This document shows, in pieces, positions 1 to 5,600 of a stretch of 20,900 bases of DNA. This DNA is from SICV01 sp964372375. GTDB lineage: Archaea > Nanobdellota > Nanobdellia > Pacearchaeales > GW2011-AR1. Each line of letters begins with the position of its first letter. Positions within the stretch are counted from its first letter, which is position 1. The DNA lies in the NCBI GenBank assembly GCA_964372375.1, contig CAYJQF010000008.1, positions 1 to 20,900 on the forward strand, written 5' to 3'. A program made the translations under genes and the position numbers. The notes beneath the pieces are model-generated. The model did not search any database. It was given only the letters and a program-made list of their open reading frames with translations, and had not been told where the DNA came from.

Positions 1-97
1 TCTTTAGACTCTTCTTCTCTTGTTGATTTGTTGACTCTTGTTCTATAACTGCAATCGTGTCTCCCTTATTTAGCTTCTTTGGTTTAACAAATTCCAT
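1..97 (-). CDS. N-terminus of a protein leaving the window, possibly an S66-type (LD-carboxypeptidase) protein
   Basis: Only the first 32 codons are present; the gene runs off the left edge. The ATG is at 97. An AT-rich TATA element near 120-127 sits about 26 nt upstream, as for the other genes here, so the start is well supported. The first residues contain KPKKLNKGDTIAVI, which resembles the start of S66 peptidases, the LD-carboxypeptidase/MccF family that opens with a KPxxLxxGDTI segment. The following residues are Lys/Glu/Gln-rich and do not clearly continue that match. The existence of a gene is fairly secure; the family assignment is a weak inference from about 14 residues. Confidence 0.45.
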   Translation of the reverse strand, partial: MEFVKPKKLNKGDTIAVIEQESTNQQEKKSLK

Positions 98-119
98 GCT
101 CTTTCCAATATACTAGCCT

Positions 120-127
120 ATTAAAAT
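120..127 (-). promoter_or_regulatory. TATA element for the gene at 1-97
   Basis: This AT-rich box is centred about 26 nt upstream of the ATG at 97, the spacing expected for a leaderless archaeal transcript. Confidence 0.45.
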
Positions 128-192
128 TTAACTGAAAAATAATATTAATTGCTCTGTATAAAAGTTGTATATGGTACATCACTTTTTTTGAC

Positions 193-197
193 AAAAA
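193..197 (-). terminator. oligo-T stretch downstream of tRNA-Ser(CGA)
   Basis: Read on the minus strand there is a T5 run 10 nt after the tRNA 3' end, followed by a T7 run on the opposite strand at 184-190. Oligo-T runs are the usual archaeal termination signal. No hairpin is needed or seen. Confidence 0.35.
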
Positions 198-206
198 TGA
201 GATATA

Positions 207-289
207 CGCCCGGACCCGGAATCGAACCGGGAGATCCCAAAGGAAACCTGTTCTCGAGACAGGCGCAATAACCATTATGCGATCCGGGC
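207..289 (-). tRNA. tRNA-Ser(CGA)
   Basis: An 83-nt type II tRNA. The acceptor strands GCCCGGA (289-283) and TCCGGGC (214-208) pair fully, and the discriminator is G at 207. The anticodon loop is CTCGAGA, flanked by the complementary stem CCTGT/ACAGG, which gives anticodon CGA and codon UCG. The long variable arm (stem TCC/GGA) and the G73 discriminator are both expected of tRNA-Ser. The T arm CCCGG-TTCGATT-CCGGG is intact. No intron is present. The 3' CCA is not encoded. A TTTAAA box at 313-318 lies 26.5 nt upstream of the mature 5' G, so the transcript may start at or next to that nucleotide. Confidence 0.93.
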
Positions 290-312
290 TAAGCACTGCT
301 ACGCTGACAGTG

Positions 313-318
313 ATTTAA
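313..318. promoter_or_regulatory. palindromic TATA box between tRNA-Ser(CGA) and the structured RNA candidate
   Basis: TTTAAA centred at 315.5. It is 26.5 nt upstream of the tRNA 5' end (289, minus strand). In the other direction it is about 26 nt upstream of position 341-342, where the structured segment on the plus strand begins. One box may therefore serve both directions. The tRNA side is the better supported of the two. Confidence 0.5.
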
Positions 319-340
319 ACATTACGCTCAACAAAAAAGA

Positions 341-432
341 GTGGTGCTGCCGAGGGGATGGCCTTCGGCTGAAGAAGGAGTAGGAAAGGGGGCTGGCGCC
401 CCCTACCATAGCAATGGCATGGATCACCTCCT
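341..432 (+). ncRNA. candidate structured RNA with a 3' tail equal to the 16S rRNA 3' end
   Basis: The 270 nt between tRNA-Ser(CGA) and the membrane-protein gene hold a GC-rich, strongly structured block. A closing helix can form from GGTG+TGCC (343-346, 348-351) with GGCA+CACC (416-419, 425-428). Inside it, GGGGGC/GCCCCC (388-393/398-403) forms a 6-bp hairpin extended by GTA/TAC. Smaller hairpins are GAGG/CCTTC and CCAT/ATGG, some mutually exclusive. Positions 420-432 read TGGATCACCTCCT, the universal 3' end of 16S rRNA carrying the anti-Shine-Dalgarno. A TATA box lies about 26 nt upstream. The strand is uncertain: the minus strand would read a perfect Shine-Dalgarno followed by a five-codon ORF (MPLLW). 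I saw no RNase P or SRP RNA signature. A 16S-derived remnant is a simpler alternative. Confidence 0.35.
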
Positions 433-531
433 TGCTCTAGTGTTTTAATTATTCTATTCAAGAAATCGCTTTATTAAGCACTTGTTAAACCTCCTTCTTA
501 AGCAGAAGTCAAGAAAGCACTTACATAAGCC

Positions 532-538
532 TTAAAAA
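532..538 (+). promoter_or_regulatory. TATA box of the membrane-protein/regulator operon
   Basis: TTAAAAA centred 25 nt upstream of the ATG at 560, consistent with a leaderless transcript. Confidence 0.5.
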
Positions 539-559
539 GCTGGACTGAGTAGCGACGGT

Positions 560-1216
560 ATGCCAGTCTTGTATACGATTCCCAACTGGTTCTTCGGCTT
601 CGACATTGCAATGGAACTTGCTTTTGGCATTATCACGTTAGCAATTGCATTAAAAGCATATCAAGTCTACGCGCTCTCCAAAGAGAGAACACTCCAAAGA
701 TTTGGCTCGGGCTTCCTCTTCATCGCCATCTCCTATCTCGTTTGGGCAGCTCTGAATTTCTTTATTGTTTCCCAAACAAGTTCTGGTTTTAGAACACTCT
801 CCTTAGATCACTTAGCACGAATAGGAATCCTCGGAGTATACGCACACATCCTCTTCTTTATTGTAGGATTAGTCATGCTCGTCTATACAACCTTCAAATT
901 TGAACAGGGAGAAATCCATTATTTGCTCTTAGGCCTCAGCTTGCTAGTTGTAGCAGCAAGCTTCGACAAGCTGATTACCTTTAGAATTCTCTCCGTCTTT
1001 CTCCTTTCCTTCATCACGTACCATTACGGCACTGAATGGTACCAGCACAAAAATAAGAAAACAAGAAGTGTCTTGTACGCATTCATTCTCCTGCTACTAA
1101 GCAATGCTGATTTTATTTTCTCTTCATACAGTTACAAGCCGTACGTCATTGGGCATTTCCTTGAATTAGGAGCCTATGCCCTGCTCCTGTTCACTTTACT
1201 CAGAAGTGCTAAATAA
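560..1216 (+). CDS. multi-spanning membrane protein of unknown function
   Basis: 218 residues, mostly hydrophobic, with about six or seven predicted membrane segments (roughly residues 12-33, 50-70, 88-112, 122-138, 140-155, 172-190, 196-214). Loops are short, and the segment around residues 158-170 is basic (HKNKKTRS). I see no catalytic or transport motif and do not recognise the family. Similar small 7-TM-like proteins of unknown role are common in DPANN genomes, but that is an impression rather than a match. The ATG is chosen from the TATA spacing. The stop codon is one base before the ATG of the winged-helix gene, so the two are almost certainly co-transcribed. The regulator may therefore act on the same process or sense the membrane protein's state. 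Confidence 0.75.
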   Translation: MPVLYTIPNWFFGFDIAMELAFGIITLAIALKAYQVYALSKERTLQRFGSGFLFIAISYLVWAALNFFIVSQTSSGFRTLSLDHLARIGILGVYAHILFFIVGLVMLVYTTFKFEQGEIHYLLLGLSLLVVAASFDKLITFRILSVFLLSFITYHYGTEWYQHKNKKTRSVLYAFILLLLSNADFIFSSYSYKPYVIGHFLELGAYALLLFTLLRSAK

Positions 1217-1217
1217 G

Positions 1218-1487
1218 ATGAAAAAAAGAAATCGCTTAGAAATCATCCGGGACATACTCGAAGTTATCAGAAATAAGAGTGGAAAGATAAAGCCAACGCA
1301 CATCCTCTACAAGTCAAACCTCTCGTATGCCATGATGGAGGAATATCTTCAGGAATTGAAGGAAAAGCAGTTCATCTTGGAGAAAAATACACCGAGGAAA
1401 ACCTATCTCATTACTGAAAAAGGGCTGAAGTACCTGGAGCAATACCGCCTCATTGCTGATTTCACGCAATCCTTCGGTCTTGAATAA
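1218..1487 (+). CDS. small winged-helix DNA-binding regulator
   Basis: 89 residues. The sequence follows the archaeal single-domain winged-helix pattern (Pfam HTH_45 or PadR-like): an N-terminal helix with NRLEIIRDILEVI, a loop, a recognition-helix region SYAMMEEYLQELKEKQFI, then a wing ending in TYLITEKGLKYLEQY. The phrase ITEKGLKYL is typical of this group. The ATG at 1218 follows the upstream TAA after one base. A longer reading from 1176 would overlap the membrane gene and adds residues unlike the fold. It probably binds DNA as a dimer; the target is unknown. It is the second gene of a two-gene operon and ends 12 nt before the half-tRNA on the other strand. Confidence 0.8.
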   Translation: MKKRNRLEIIRDILEVIRNKSGKIKPTHILYKSNLSYAMMEEYLQELKEKQFILEKNTPRKTYLITEKGLKYLEQYRLIADFTQSFGLE

Positions 1488-1499
1488 ATAAAATATAAA

Positions 1500-1552
1500 C
1501 GCCCAGAGCAGGATTTGAACCTGCGAATCCTTGCGGAAATACGCTCTCCAAA
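1500..1552 (-). other. orphan 3' half of a Ser-type tRNA (split or fragmentary tRNA gene)
   Basis: 53 nt that read as the 3' part of a type II tRNA from about position 31/32 onward. There is an anticodon loop TTGGAGA (anticodon GGA, Ser), the 3' anticodon strand GCGTA, a long variable arm TCC-GCAA-GGA, a T arm GCAGG-TTCAAAT-CCTGC, the 3' acceptor strand TCTGGGC and discriminator G. It aligns position for position with the same part of the adjacent tRNA-Ser(GGA) but has different stems, so it is not a simple duplicate. A 5' half starting GCCCAGA should exist but I found none in this window. It directly abuts the 3' end of tRNA-Ser(GGA). It could be a split-tRNA 3' half, an attachment-site remnant, or a pseudogene. 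All structural elements are intact. Confidence 0.7.
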
Positions 1553-1634
1553 CGCCGATGGCAGGAATCGAACCTGCATATCCCGAAGGAACCTTGCTCT
1601 CCAAGCAAGTAGGCTACCACTGCCCAACATCGGC
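1553..1634 (-). tRNA. tRNA-Ser(GGA)
   Basis: An 82-nt type II tRNA. The acceptor stem GCCGATG/CATCGGC is perfect and the discriminator is G. The anticodon stem CTTGC/GCAAG encloses the loop TTGGAGA, giving anticodon GGA, which reads UCC and UCU. The variable arm is TCC-TTCG-GGA and the T arm GCAGG-TTCGATT-CCTGC. CCA is not encoded. A TTTTAA box at 1658-1663 is centred 26.5 nt upstream of the mature 5' G. The next base after the discriminator is already the first base of the half-tRNA, so 3' maturation here would also set the 5' end of that fragment. Confidence 0.94.
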
Positions 1635-1657
1635 TTATGCAGAAAAGAAAACGAGGG

Positions 1658-1663
1658 TTTTAA
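1658..1663 (-). promoter_or_regulatory. TATA box of tRNA-Ser(GGA)
   Basis: TTTTAA centred 26.5 nt upstream of the tRNA 5' end. This is the same spacing as at tRNA-Ser(CGA) and leaves no room for a 5' leader. Confidence 0.5.
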
Positions 1664-1699
1664 GACTTACGATTAAAAAATTTCTTAAAAAATAGTATA

Positions 1700-2383
1700 T
1701 TATTGGAAGAGGAGATACTTATCTAATCCTTTAGCCTGTGCATAGCTATTGAGGTGTGCAATCATAGTCCATTGCATTACATCAATACCGCCTGAGACAT
1801 AATCAATAGACCTAACCCTCTCTCTATGTTCTTCTGCAATAGCTGCAAATCCATAATACACTCGCTCATGAAATGCATCTCCAGATTGTTCAAAACGGTC
1901 CTTGAGAGGGACTGTTCCAACTTCTACTCTTGTTTTTACATTACGCATGCCTATGCTAGGAGGAGCGCGTAGCCAAAACGTAATATCAGGACGAGTGTCA
2001 CCAACAGCAAAATTAACAATGTTCAAGACATCATTCATAGGGATTTGACGCCCATATCCTTGATAAGCGATTGTTGAATCGTAAAAGCGATCGCATAAAA
2101 CAAGCTCGCCGGCTGCGAGTGCAGGACGAATGACTTCTCGTACGAGTTGTGCTCTGCTTGCATTCATAAGCAAAAGCTCTGCTTCGTTAGTCATGGCTTC
2201 TTTATGTGCAACGTCCTTTAGCACGTCTCTGATTTCTTCAGCAATAAGTGTTCCTCCTGGTTCTCGTATGGCGCGGACAGTAACTCCATGTGCACGGTAT
2301 TTCTCAGTAAGAAGCTTAATGTGAGTAGATTTACCAACTCCTTCACCTCCTTCAAATGTTATAAATAATCCATTATTAGACAT
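1700..2383 (-). CDS. tmk: thymidylate kinase (dTMP kinase)
   Basis: 227 residues, close to the family's usual 200-215. It phosphorylates dTMP to dTDP with ATP in the cytoplasm. The P-loop GGEGVGKST is at residues 12-20, the EPGG substrate segment at about 41-44, and the DRFYDST motif at 98-104 followed by AYQGYGR. The lid and base-contacting region lie after residue 150. The start is the ATG at 2383. An in-frame TTG at 2392 would overlap the upstream gene and adds nothing conserved. The NDK-fold gene stops one base before this ATG, so the pair forms an operon whose products could act in consecutive steps. The gene lies near thyA, which makes dTMP. Confidence in the function is high. Confidence 0.95.
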   Translation of the reverse strand: MSNNGLFITFEGGEGVGKSTHIKLLTEKYRAHGVTVRAIREPGGTLIAEEIRDVLKDVAHKEAMTNEAELLLMNASRAQLVREVIRPALAAGELVLCDRFYDSTIAYQGYGRQIPMNDVLNIVNFAVGDTRPDITFWLRAPPSIGMRNVKTRVEVGTVPLKDRFEQSGDAFHERVYYGFAAIAEEHRERVRSIDYVSGGIDVMQWTMIAHLNSYAQAKGLDKYLLFQ

Positions 2384-2384
2384 C

Positions 2385-2852
2385 TCACTCAAACTCCTGC
2401 AATTCTAATATTTTAAGATGCCTTCTCAAATCTTCAGGTGTTTTTGGGCAGTGCACAGCATTGAAAACAACAGTAAACTCACTGTCAGGAGTGGGAATAT
2501 TGTGTCTTGCCGGCATCCCGAACTCATGCCTCAGCGTTGTTCCTGAAGTTGTCTGGTAATCTATGAAATGTCCTTGCTCTGCTTCCAGTTCAACCAGAGT
2601 ATTTCCTCTTTGATGCCTGAGAACAAGAACTCCAAACTCATCTCCAAAGCCTGAGCTTTGATAAGCATCTACAAGCCAGGATATTCTCTCCTTGCTGAAC
2701 TGCGGAGAATAAATCTCTCTCATCCTCTCAATCCAATCGCTATCCTTTCTCTCAAATAATGAGATATACCCTCTTTTTCCTGTAGAAGTCCTGACTTCAT
2801 CAAATCTTCCTATAACTTCAGGTTTAACCACTAAAACAGATATATCTTGCAT
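2385..2852 (-). CDS. nucleoside diphosphate kinase-fold protein (divergent)
   Basis: 155 residues, the normal length for an NDK subunit. The N-terminus VLVVKPEVIGRF corresponds to the first strand and KPD/E motif of NDK. Later, TTLRHEFG matches the R-GDFG segment, and NAVHCPKTPED aligns with the NIIHGSDSVE active-site loop, placing the phospho-acceptor histidine at His134. About 18 extra residues separate the FG and the N-x-x-H parts, and the GSD after the histidine is replaced by CPK, so this is a divergent member. Canonical NDK makes dTDP into dTTP. The position directly upstream of tmk supports that role but does not prove it. The ATG at 2852 is fixed by a TATA box at 2874-2881. A longer reading upstream would cross the divergent Nudix gene. 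Confidence 0.7.
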   Translation of the reverse strand: MQDISVLVVKPEVIGRFDEVRTSTGKRGYISLFERKDSDWIERMREIYSPQFSKERISWLVDAYQSSGFGDEFGVLVLRHQRGNTLVELEAEQGHFIDYQTTSGTTLRHEFGMPARHNIPTPDSEFTVVFNAVHCPKTPEDLRRHLKILELQEFE

Positions 2853-2873
2853 GGGAATTATCAAGTTAGGCAG

Positions 2874-2891
2874 TTTAAAAATACTTATATA
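2874..2891. promoter_or_regulatory. back-to-back TATA boxes of the ndk-like operon and the Nudix gene
   Basis: The minus-strand box (2874-2881) is 25.5 nt from the ATG at 2852. The plus-strand box TTATATA (2885-2891) is 25 nt from the ATG at 2913. Both genes would be leaderless. Confidence 0.55.
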
Positions 2892-2912
2892 CTTGGTAAA
2901 ACAAAGTAAGAT

Positions 2913-3431
2913 ATGCCTCCTGCAAAAAAGATAAGCCTTGACAATGCAAAGCATGACAAGCTTTTTTATTTTGTTGCCAATGTTGTTGTTTACAGGGATT
3001 CTGACAAAAGATGCCTTATATTTAAAAGAGATGCGAGAGAAAAAGTTCATCCGAATAAGTATGCAGTGCCTGGAGGAAAATTGGAATGGGCAAACCTGCC
3101 TTTGGAAAAGCCAACAAGAATGAATAACGATGTCATAGATTTTGAAAATGCTGTTGAAGAATTATTGAAAAGAGAGGTAAAAGAAGAAGCAGGAATAGAA
3201 ATTCATGATGAGCTGCATTACATAAACAGCGTCGCTTTCATAAGACCTGATGGAATTCCAGTAATTTTAGTAAAGTTTGCAGGAAAATACAAATCAGGAG
3301 AAGTTGTTCTAGAAAAAGGCTCCTTCACAGAGCATGTCTGGGTAAATTCAGATGAGATAAAGAATTACGACTGCATACAGGGAATTAAAGAGGAAGTTGA
3401 GAGGACGATAGGGATTTTCTCAAAAAGCTGA
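2913..3431 (+). CDS. Nudix hydrolase
   Basis: 172 residues. Nudix enzymes hydrolyse a nucleoside diphosphate linked to another moiety, usually with Mg2+. The Nudix helix reads KREVKEEAGI (about residues 86-95), holding the RE-x-x-EE metal ligands. The loop before it, starting PGGKLEW (53-59), is about 18 residues longer than in the standard box and includes KPTRMNNDVIDF. The N-terminal strand VANVVVYRDSDKRCLIFKRD and the later strand PVILVKFAGKY fit the fold. The substrate cannot be read from the sequence. The neighbouring dTMP and dTDP genes suggest nucleotide-pool cleaning. It is transcribed divergently from the ndk-like gene with its own leaderless promoter. Confidence 0.88.
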   Translation: MPPAKKISLDNAKHDKLFYFVANVVVYRDSDKRCLIFKRDAREKVHPNKYAVPGGKLEWANLPLEKPTRMNNDVIDFENAVEELLKREVKEEAGIEIHDELHYINSVAFIRPDGIPVILVKFAGKYKSGEVVLEKGSFTEHVWVNSDEIKNYDCIQGIKEEVERTIGIFSKS

Positions 3432-3446
3432 TGAATGAGCCGTCCA

Positions 3447-4523
3447 TCAAGCAGCCATTACGGCTTTAGCATCCCATTTGTGAGGATCATAACCAACTAA
3501 TTGAGCAACTTCTCCCACTGGTAAATGTATAGCTTCAAAGAGAGGAATATCACGAAGCTCTAATCGAGGCAACAATCGCACAGGTTTTGATAATTGCTCT
3601 AAGACAAAAGGAACATGATCCTTCCGGGCATTAAGAGCATCTTCAGGAGGAGCAGTTTCTTCATACCATGCTTTCAAACCAATAAAATCAGCAGGAAGAT
3701 AGGATGCTGCAAATCTCCGTTTAAAATCTGTAACATTTTGTTCAGCAGTCCAAAAATCAGCTCGTGGGCGAACTCCTAAATAGATATGAGTATTTCCATA
3801 ACTATGAACAAATTGCCCAGGAGTAAATCCTACTTCCTTTGCTACCAGTGCCAATAATAAAGAATCTTGAGAGATATTGAAAGGAACGCCTAAAAACGTG
3901 TCGCATGAACGTTGATACACATGCAAATGTAAATTCGTACCAAAAGCGCTAAATTGATGTAACATAGGACAAGGGCCTATAGCCTGATCAGGTAAATCAG
4001 AGGGATTCCATGCAGTCATCACGTGGTATCGCGAACCGGGATTCTTCTTTAGTCCTTCAACAACATTTCTTAATTGATCAATCTCTTCTCTATGTCTCTT
4101 AAATCCGTGTCTCCATTGATAGCCATACACAGGACCTAAATCTCCCAATTCATAAGCTGAAACATCAGTAGCTAATCGCGTACAATAGTCTTTAAATCCT
4201 TCTTCCCATTGAGGAGTATGTTTAGGGAAATTCTTGCTTTCCCCAATTCTTTTGAGCCAATAGTCGAATGCATTCGCATCCCAGATGTGCACCTTTCTAT
4301 CAAAAAGCGGTTTAACACTCCGTTCTCCGCGCATCTTCCAGAATAACTCCTCTCCGGGCAAGCGCAAGGGAACATTTTTAGTAGTCATTTGAGGAAAGCC
4401 AGCTCGCAGATCATAAATACTCTGGTCTCCAGGCAAACCAATAGTATACGTTTGTGTCCTCGGCTCAAACTGCACTTCTCCGTTAAGAATAATTCTTTTT
4501 AATAAAGCATGATATTGAATCAC
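3447..4523 (-). CDS. thyA: thymidylate synthase (ThyA type)
   Basis: 358 residues, longer than the 264 of the bacterial enzyme. It methylates dUMP to dTMP using methylene-tetrahydrofolate. The GFPQMTTKN segment near residue 42 matches the FPLLTTK motif. The catalytic cysteine is in GPCPMLHQF (Cys185), where the usual PCH reads PCP. QRSCDTFLGVPFN (204-216) is the phosphate- and base-binding signature, and its Asn216 marks specificity for dUMP rather than dCMP. HSYGNTHIYLG (240-250) replaces the usual GDAHIY. The extra length lies mainly at residues 92-160. A TATA box at 4545-4552 fixes the ATG at 4523. It faces the Nudix gene and has its own promoter, but belongs to the same dTTP cluster. Confidence 0.93.
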   Translation of the reverse strand: MIQYHALLKRIILNGEVQFEPRTQTYTIGLPGDQSIYDLRAGFPQMTTKNVPLRLPGEELFWKMRGERSVKPLFDRKVHIWDANAFDYWLKRIGESKNFPKHTPQWEEGFKDYCTRLATDVSAYELGDLGPVYGYQWRHGFKRHREEIDQLRNVVEGLKKNPGSRYHVMTAWNPSDLPDQAIGPCPMLHQFSAFGTNLHLHVYQRSCDTFLGVPFNISQDSLLLALVAKEVGFTPGQFVHSYGNTHIYLGVRPRADFWTAEQNVTDFKRRFAASYLPADFIGLKAWYEETAPPEDALNARKDHVPFVLEQLSKPVRLLPRLELRDIPLFEAIHLPVGEVAQLVGYDPHKWDAKAVMAA

Positions 4524-4544
4524 GAAAGAAAATAACCTAAAGAG

Positions 4545-4552
4545 TATTTAAA
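4545..4552 (-). promoter_or_regulatory. TATA box of thyA
   Basis: TATTTAAA centred 25.5 nt upstream of the ATG at 4523, consistent with a leaderless mRNA. Confidence 0.55.
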
Positions 4553-4571
4553 GAAGATTATAACGAAACAA

Positions 4572-5195
4572 TTATATTGAAAGCAAATACCCTTTCACAA
4601 ACGGCCAGCTCAATTGGGTAAACAGCTCAACCTGATTGTTAGAATCAGCAAATAACGCATCTACCTCAGCTATAGACTTAAATAAGCCTTCCGCAATTTC
4701 TTTATCTTTCTTTGCAACAGGCTGAGTTGTCTCAAGAATATGCACAAAACCAACATGATAGTGCTCTATCATCTTATTATCCAAAGTTACCAAACCAACA
4801 AGCTTGGGAATCAAATACGCTTCCATTGTCACTTCTTCCTGTAATTCCCGCATCATGCCGGCAAGAAGCGGATTCTCAGCATGCTCTTCAGTATTCTTAT
4901 CCACATGCCCGCCTATGCCTCCGCTCCATTTATTCCGCAGCCGCTCTTCGTTATAGTTTTCATCGGAAGCTCTGCGATACACAAACACTTTTTTTGTTTC
5001 AGAATTGAGTATCCAGATATACGGAATAATCTGCTTATACCTAACATCGTGCTCTAAAGCATCATTCCGCTCCTGATATTCAGCATTTTTTAAAATCGCA
5101 TCTGCCTGCTCATCATCATTAAAAGAAATAAATCCACTGAAAAAGCCGTCTTTGAATAAAATATCTCTTTTAATAACTAAAATCTCTCTTCCCAT
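4572..5195 (-). CDS. Nudix-family hydrolase, phosphoesterase-like
   Basis: 207 residues. The first 60 residues form a mixed segment not typical of short MutT proteins. The Nudix part starts with YIWILNSETKKVFVYRRA, then WSGGIGGHVD (about 90-99), then the helix AGMMRELQEEV, which carries RE-x-x-EE; the glycine usually following is a threonine (EEVTM). This GGIGGHVD plus long-loop form is seen in a set of archaeal and bacterial predicted phosphoesterases. The substrate is unknown. The ATG at 5195 is 26 nt from the TATA element at 5217-5226. It lies 48 nt upstream of thyA on the same strand but has its own promoter, and so does thyA. Confidence 0.83.
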   Translation of the reverse strand: MGREILVIKRDILFKDGFFSGFISFNDDEQADAILKNAEYQERNDALEHDVRYKQIIPYIWILNSETKKVFVYRRASDENYNEERLRNKWSGGIGGHVDKNTEEHAENPLLAGMMRELQEEVTMEAYLIPKLVGLVTLDNKMIEHYHVGFVHILETTQPVAKKDKEIAEGLFKSIAEVDALFADSNNQVELFTQLSWPFVKGYLLSI

Positions 5196-5216
5196 TAAAG
5201 CAAGATTGAATAAGAA

Positions 5217-5226
5217 TTATATAAAG
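5217..5226 (-). promoter_or_regulatory. TATA box of the Nudix gene at 4572-5195
   Basis: ATTATATAAA centred about 26 nt upstream of the ATG at 5195. Confidence 0.5.
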
Positions 5227-5244
5227 ATTGAGGTGATAAGATCA

Positions 5245-5556
5245 TTAATCTTTCATTTCAATCTTAATCTGCACACTTCTAGGAATCTGCAATTTCATTA
5301 TAGGATGCAGAATTCTATCTTCGGCAGGAATATCAATAATTCTTCGATGCACCCGCATCTCAAACCTATCAAAGGTAGCAGTCCCATTGCCACACGGCGA
5401 TTTCCTCGTTGTAACTTTCAATCTTCTGGTAGGAATAGGAATCGGACCGCGCATTATAACTCCTGCTCTGCTCGTAATATCCTTGATTGATTGTATAACT
5501 GGATTCAATGCTTGTATATCGATGCTTGCTAATTTTATGCGTACTTTGCCAGGCAT
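5245..5556 (-). CDS. rps10: small-subunit ribosomal protein uS10
   Basis: 103 residues, the archaeal/eukaryotic S10 length. The family pattern is complete: KVRIKLASIDIQAL at the start, the extended loop around GPIPIPTRRLKVTTRKSPCGNGTATFDRFEMRVHRR, and C-terminal VQIKIEM. The protein is part of the small-subunit head. The GPIPxPT-RRL and TRKSP phrases are strongly conserved. The start is the ATG at 5556, 25.5 nt from a TATA box at 5578-5585; an in-frame TTG nine bases upstream is unlikely. In many archaea this gene follows the EF-1A gene; here it stands alone between a Nudix gene and a Cys-rich protein, so the usual str-type operon is broken. Confidence 0.95.
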   Translation of the reverse strand: MPGKVRIKLASIDIQALNPVIQSIKDITSRAGVIMRGPIPIPTRRLKVTTRKSPCGNGTATFDRFEMRVHRRIIDIPAEDRILHPIMKLQIPRSVQIKIEMKD

Positions 5557-5577
5557 ATAAGTCAATGATAAAATTGG

Positions 5578-5585
5578 TTTTTAAA
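5578..5585 (-). promoter_or_regulatory. TATA box of uS10
   Basis: TTTTTAAA inside the palindrome GGTTTTTAAACC, centred 25.5-26 nt upstream of the ATG at 5556. Confidence 0.55.
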
Positions 5586-5600
5586 CCTTGCGAGAAAGAG

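Noticed and set aside
341..432. RNase P RNA or SRP RNA
   Set aside because: The segment is only about 90 nt and lacks the conserved RNase P and SRP core motifs.
1500..1634. Permuted tRNA gene, with the 3' half ahead of the 5' half
   Set aside because: No sequence starting GCCCAGA or a D arm follows the half on the minus strand; the next sequence is the AT-rich spacer and the end of the regulator gene.
1500..1700. Large intron in a Ser tRNA that holds the complete tRNA-Ser(GGA)
   Set aside because: The sequence upstream of tRNA-Ser(GGA) on the minus strand is a promoter and the tmk end; no 5' half is seen there.
2853..3050. N-terminal extension of the NDK-like protein to 221 residues
   Set aside because: It would cross the divergent Nudix gene and the TATA boxes; the NDK fold starts at the ATG at 2852.
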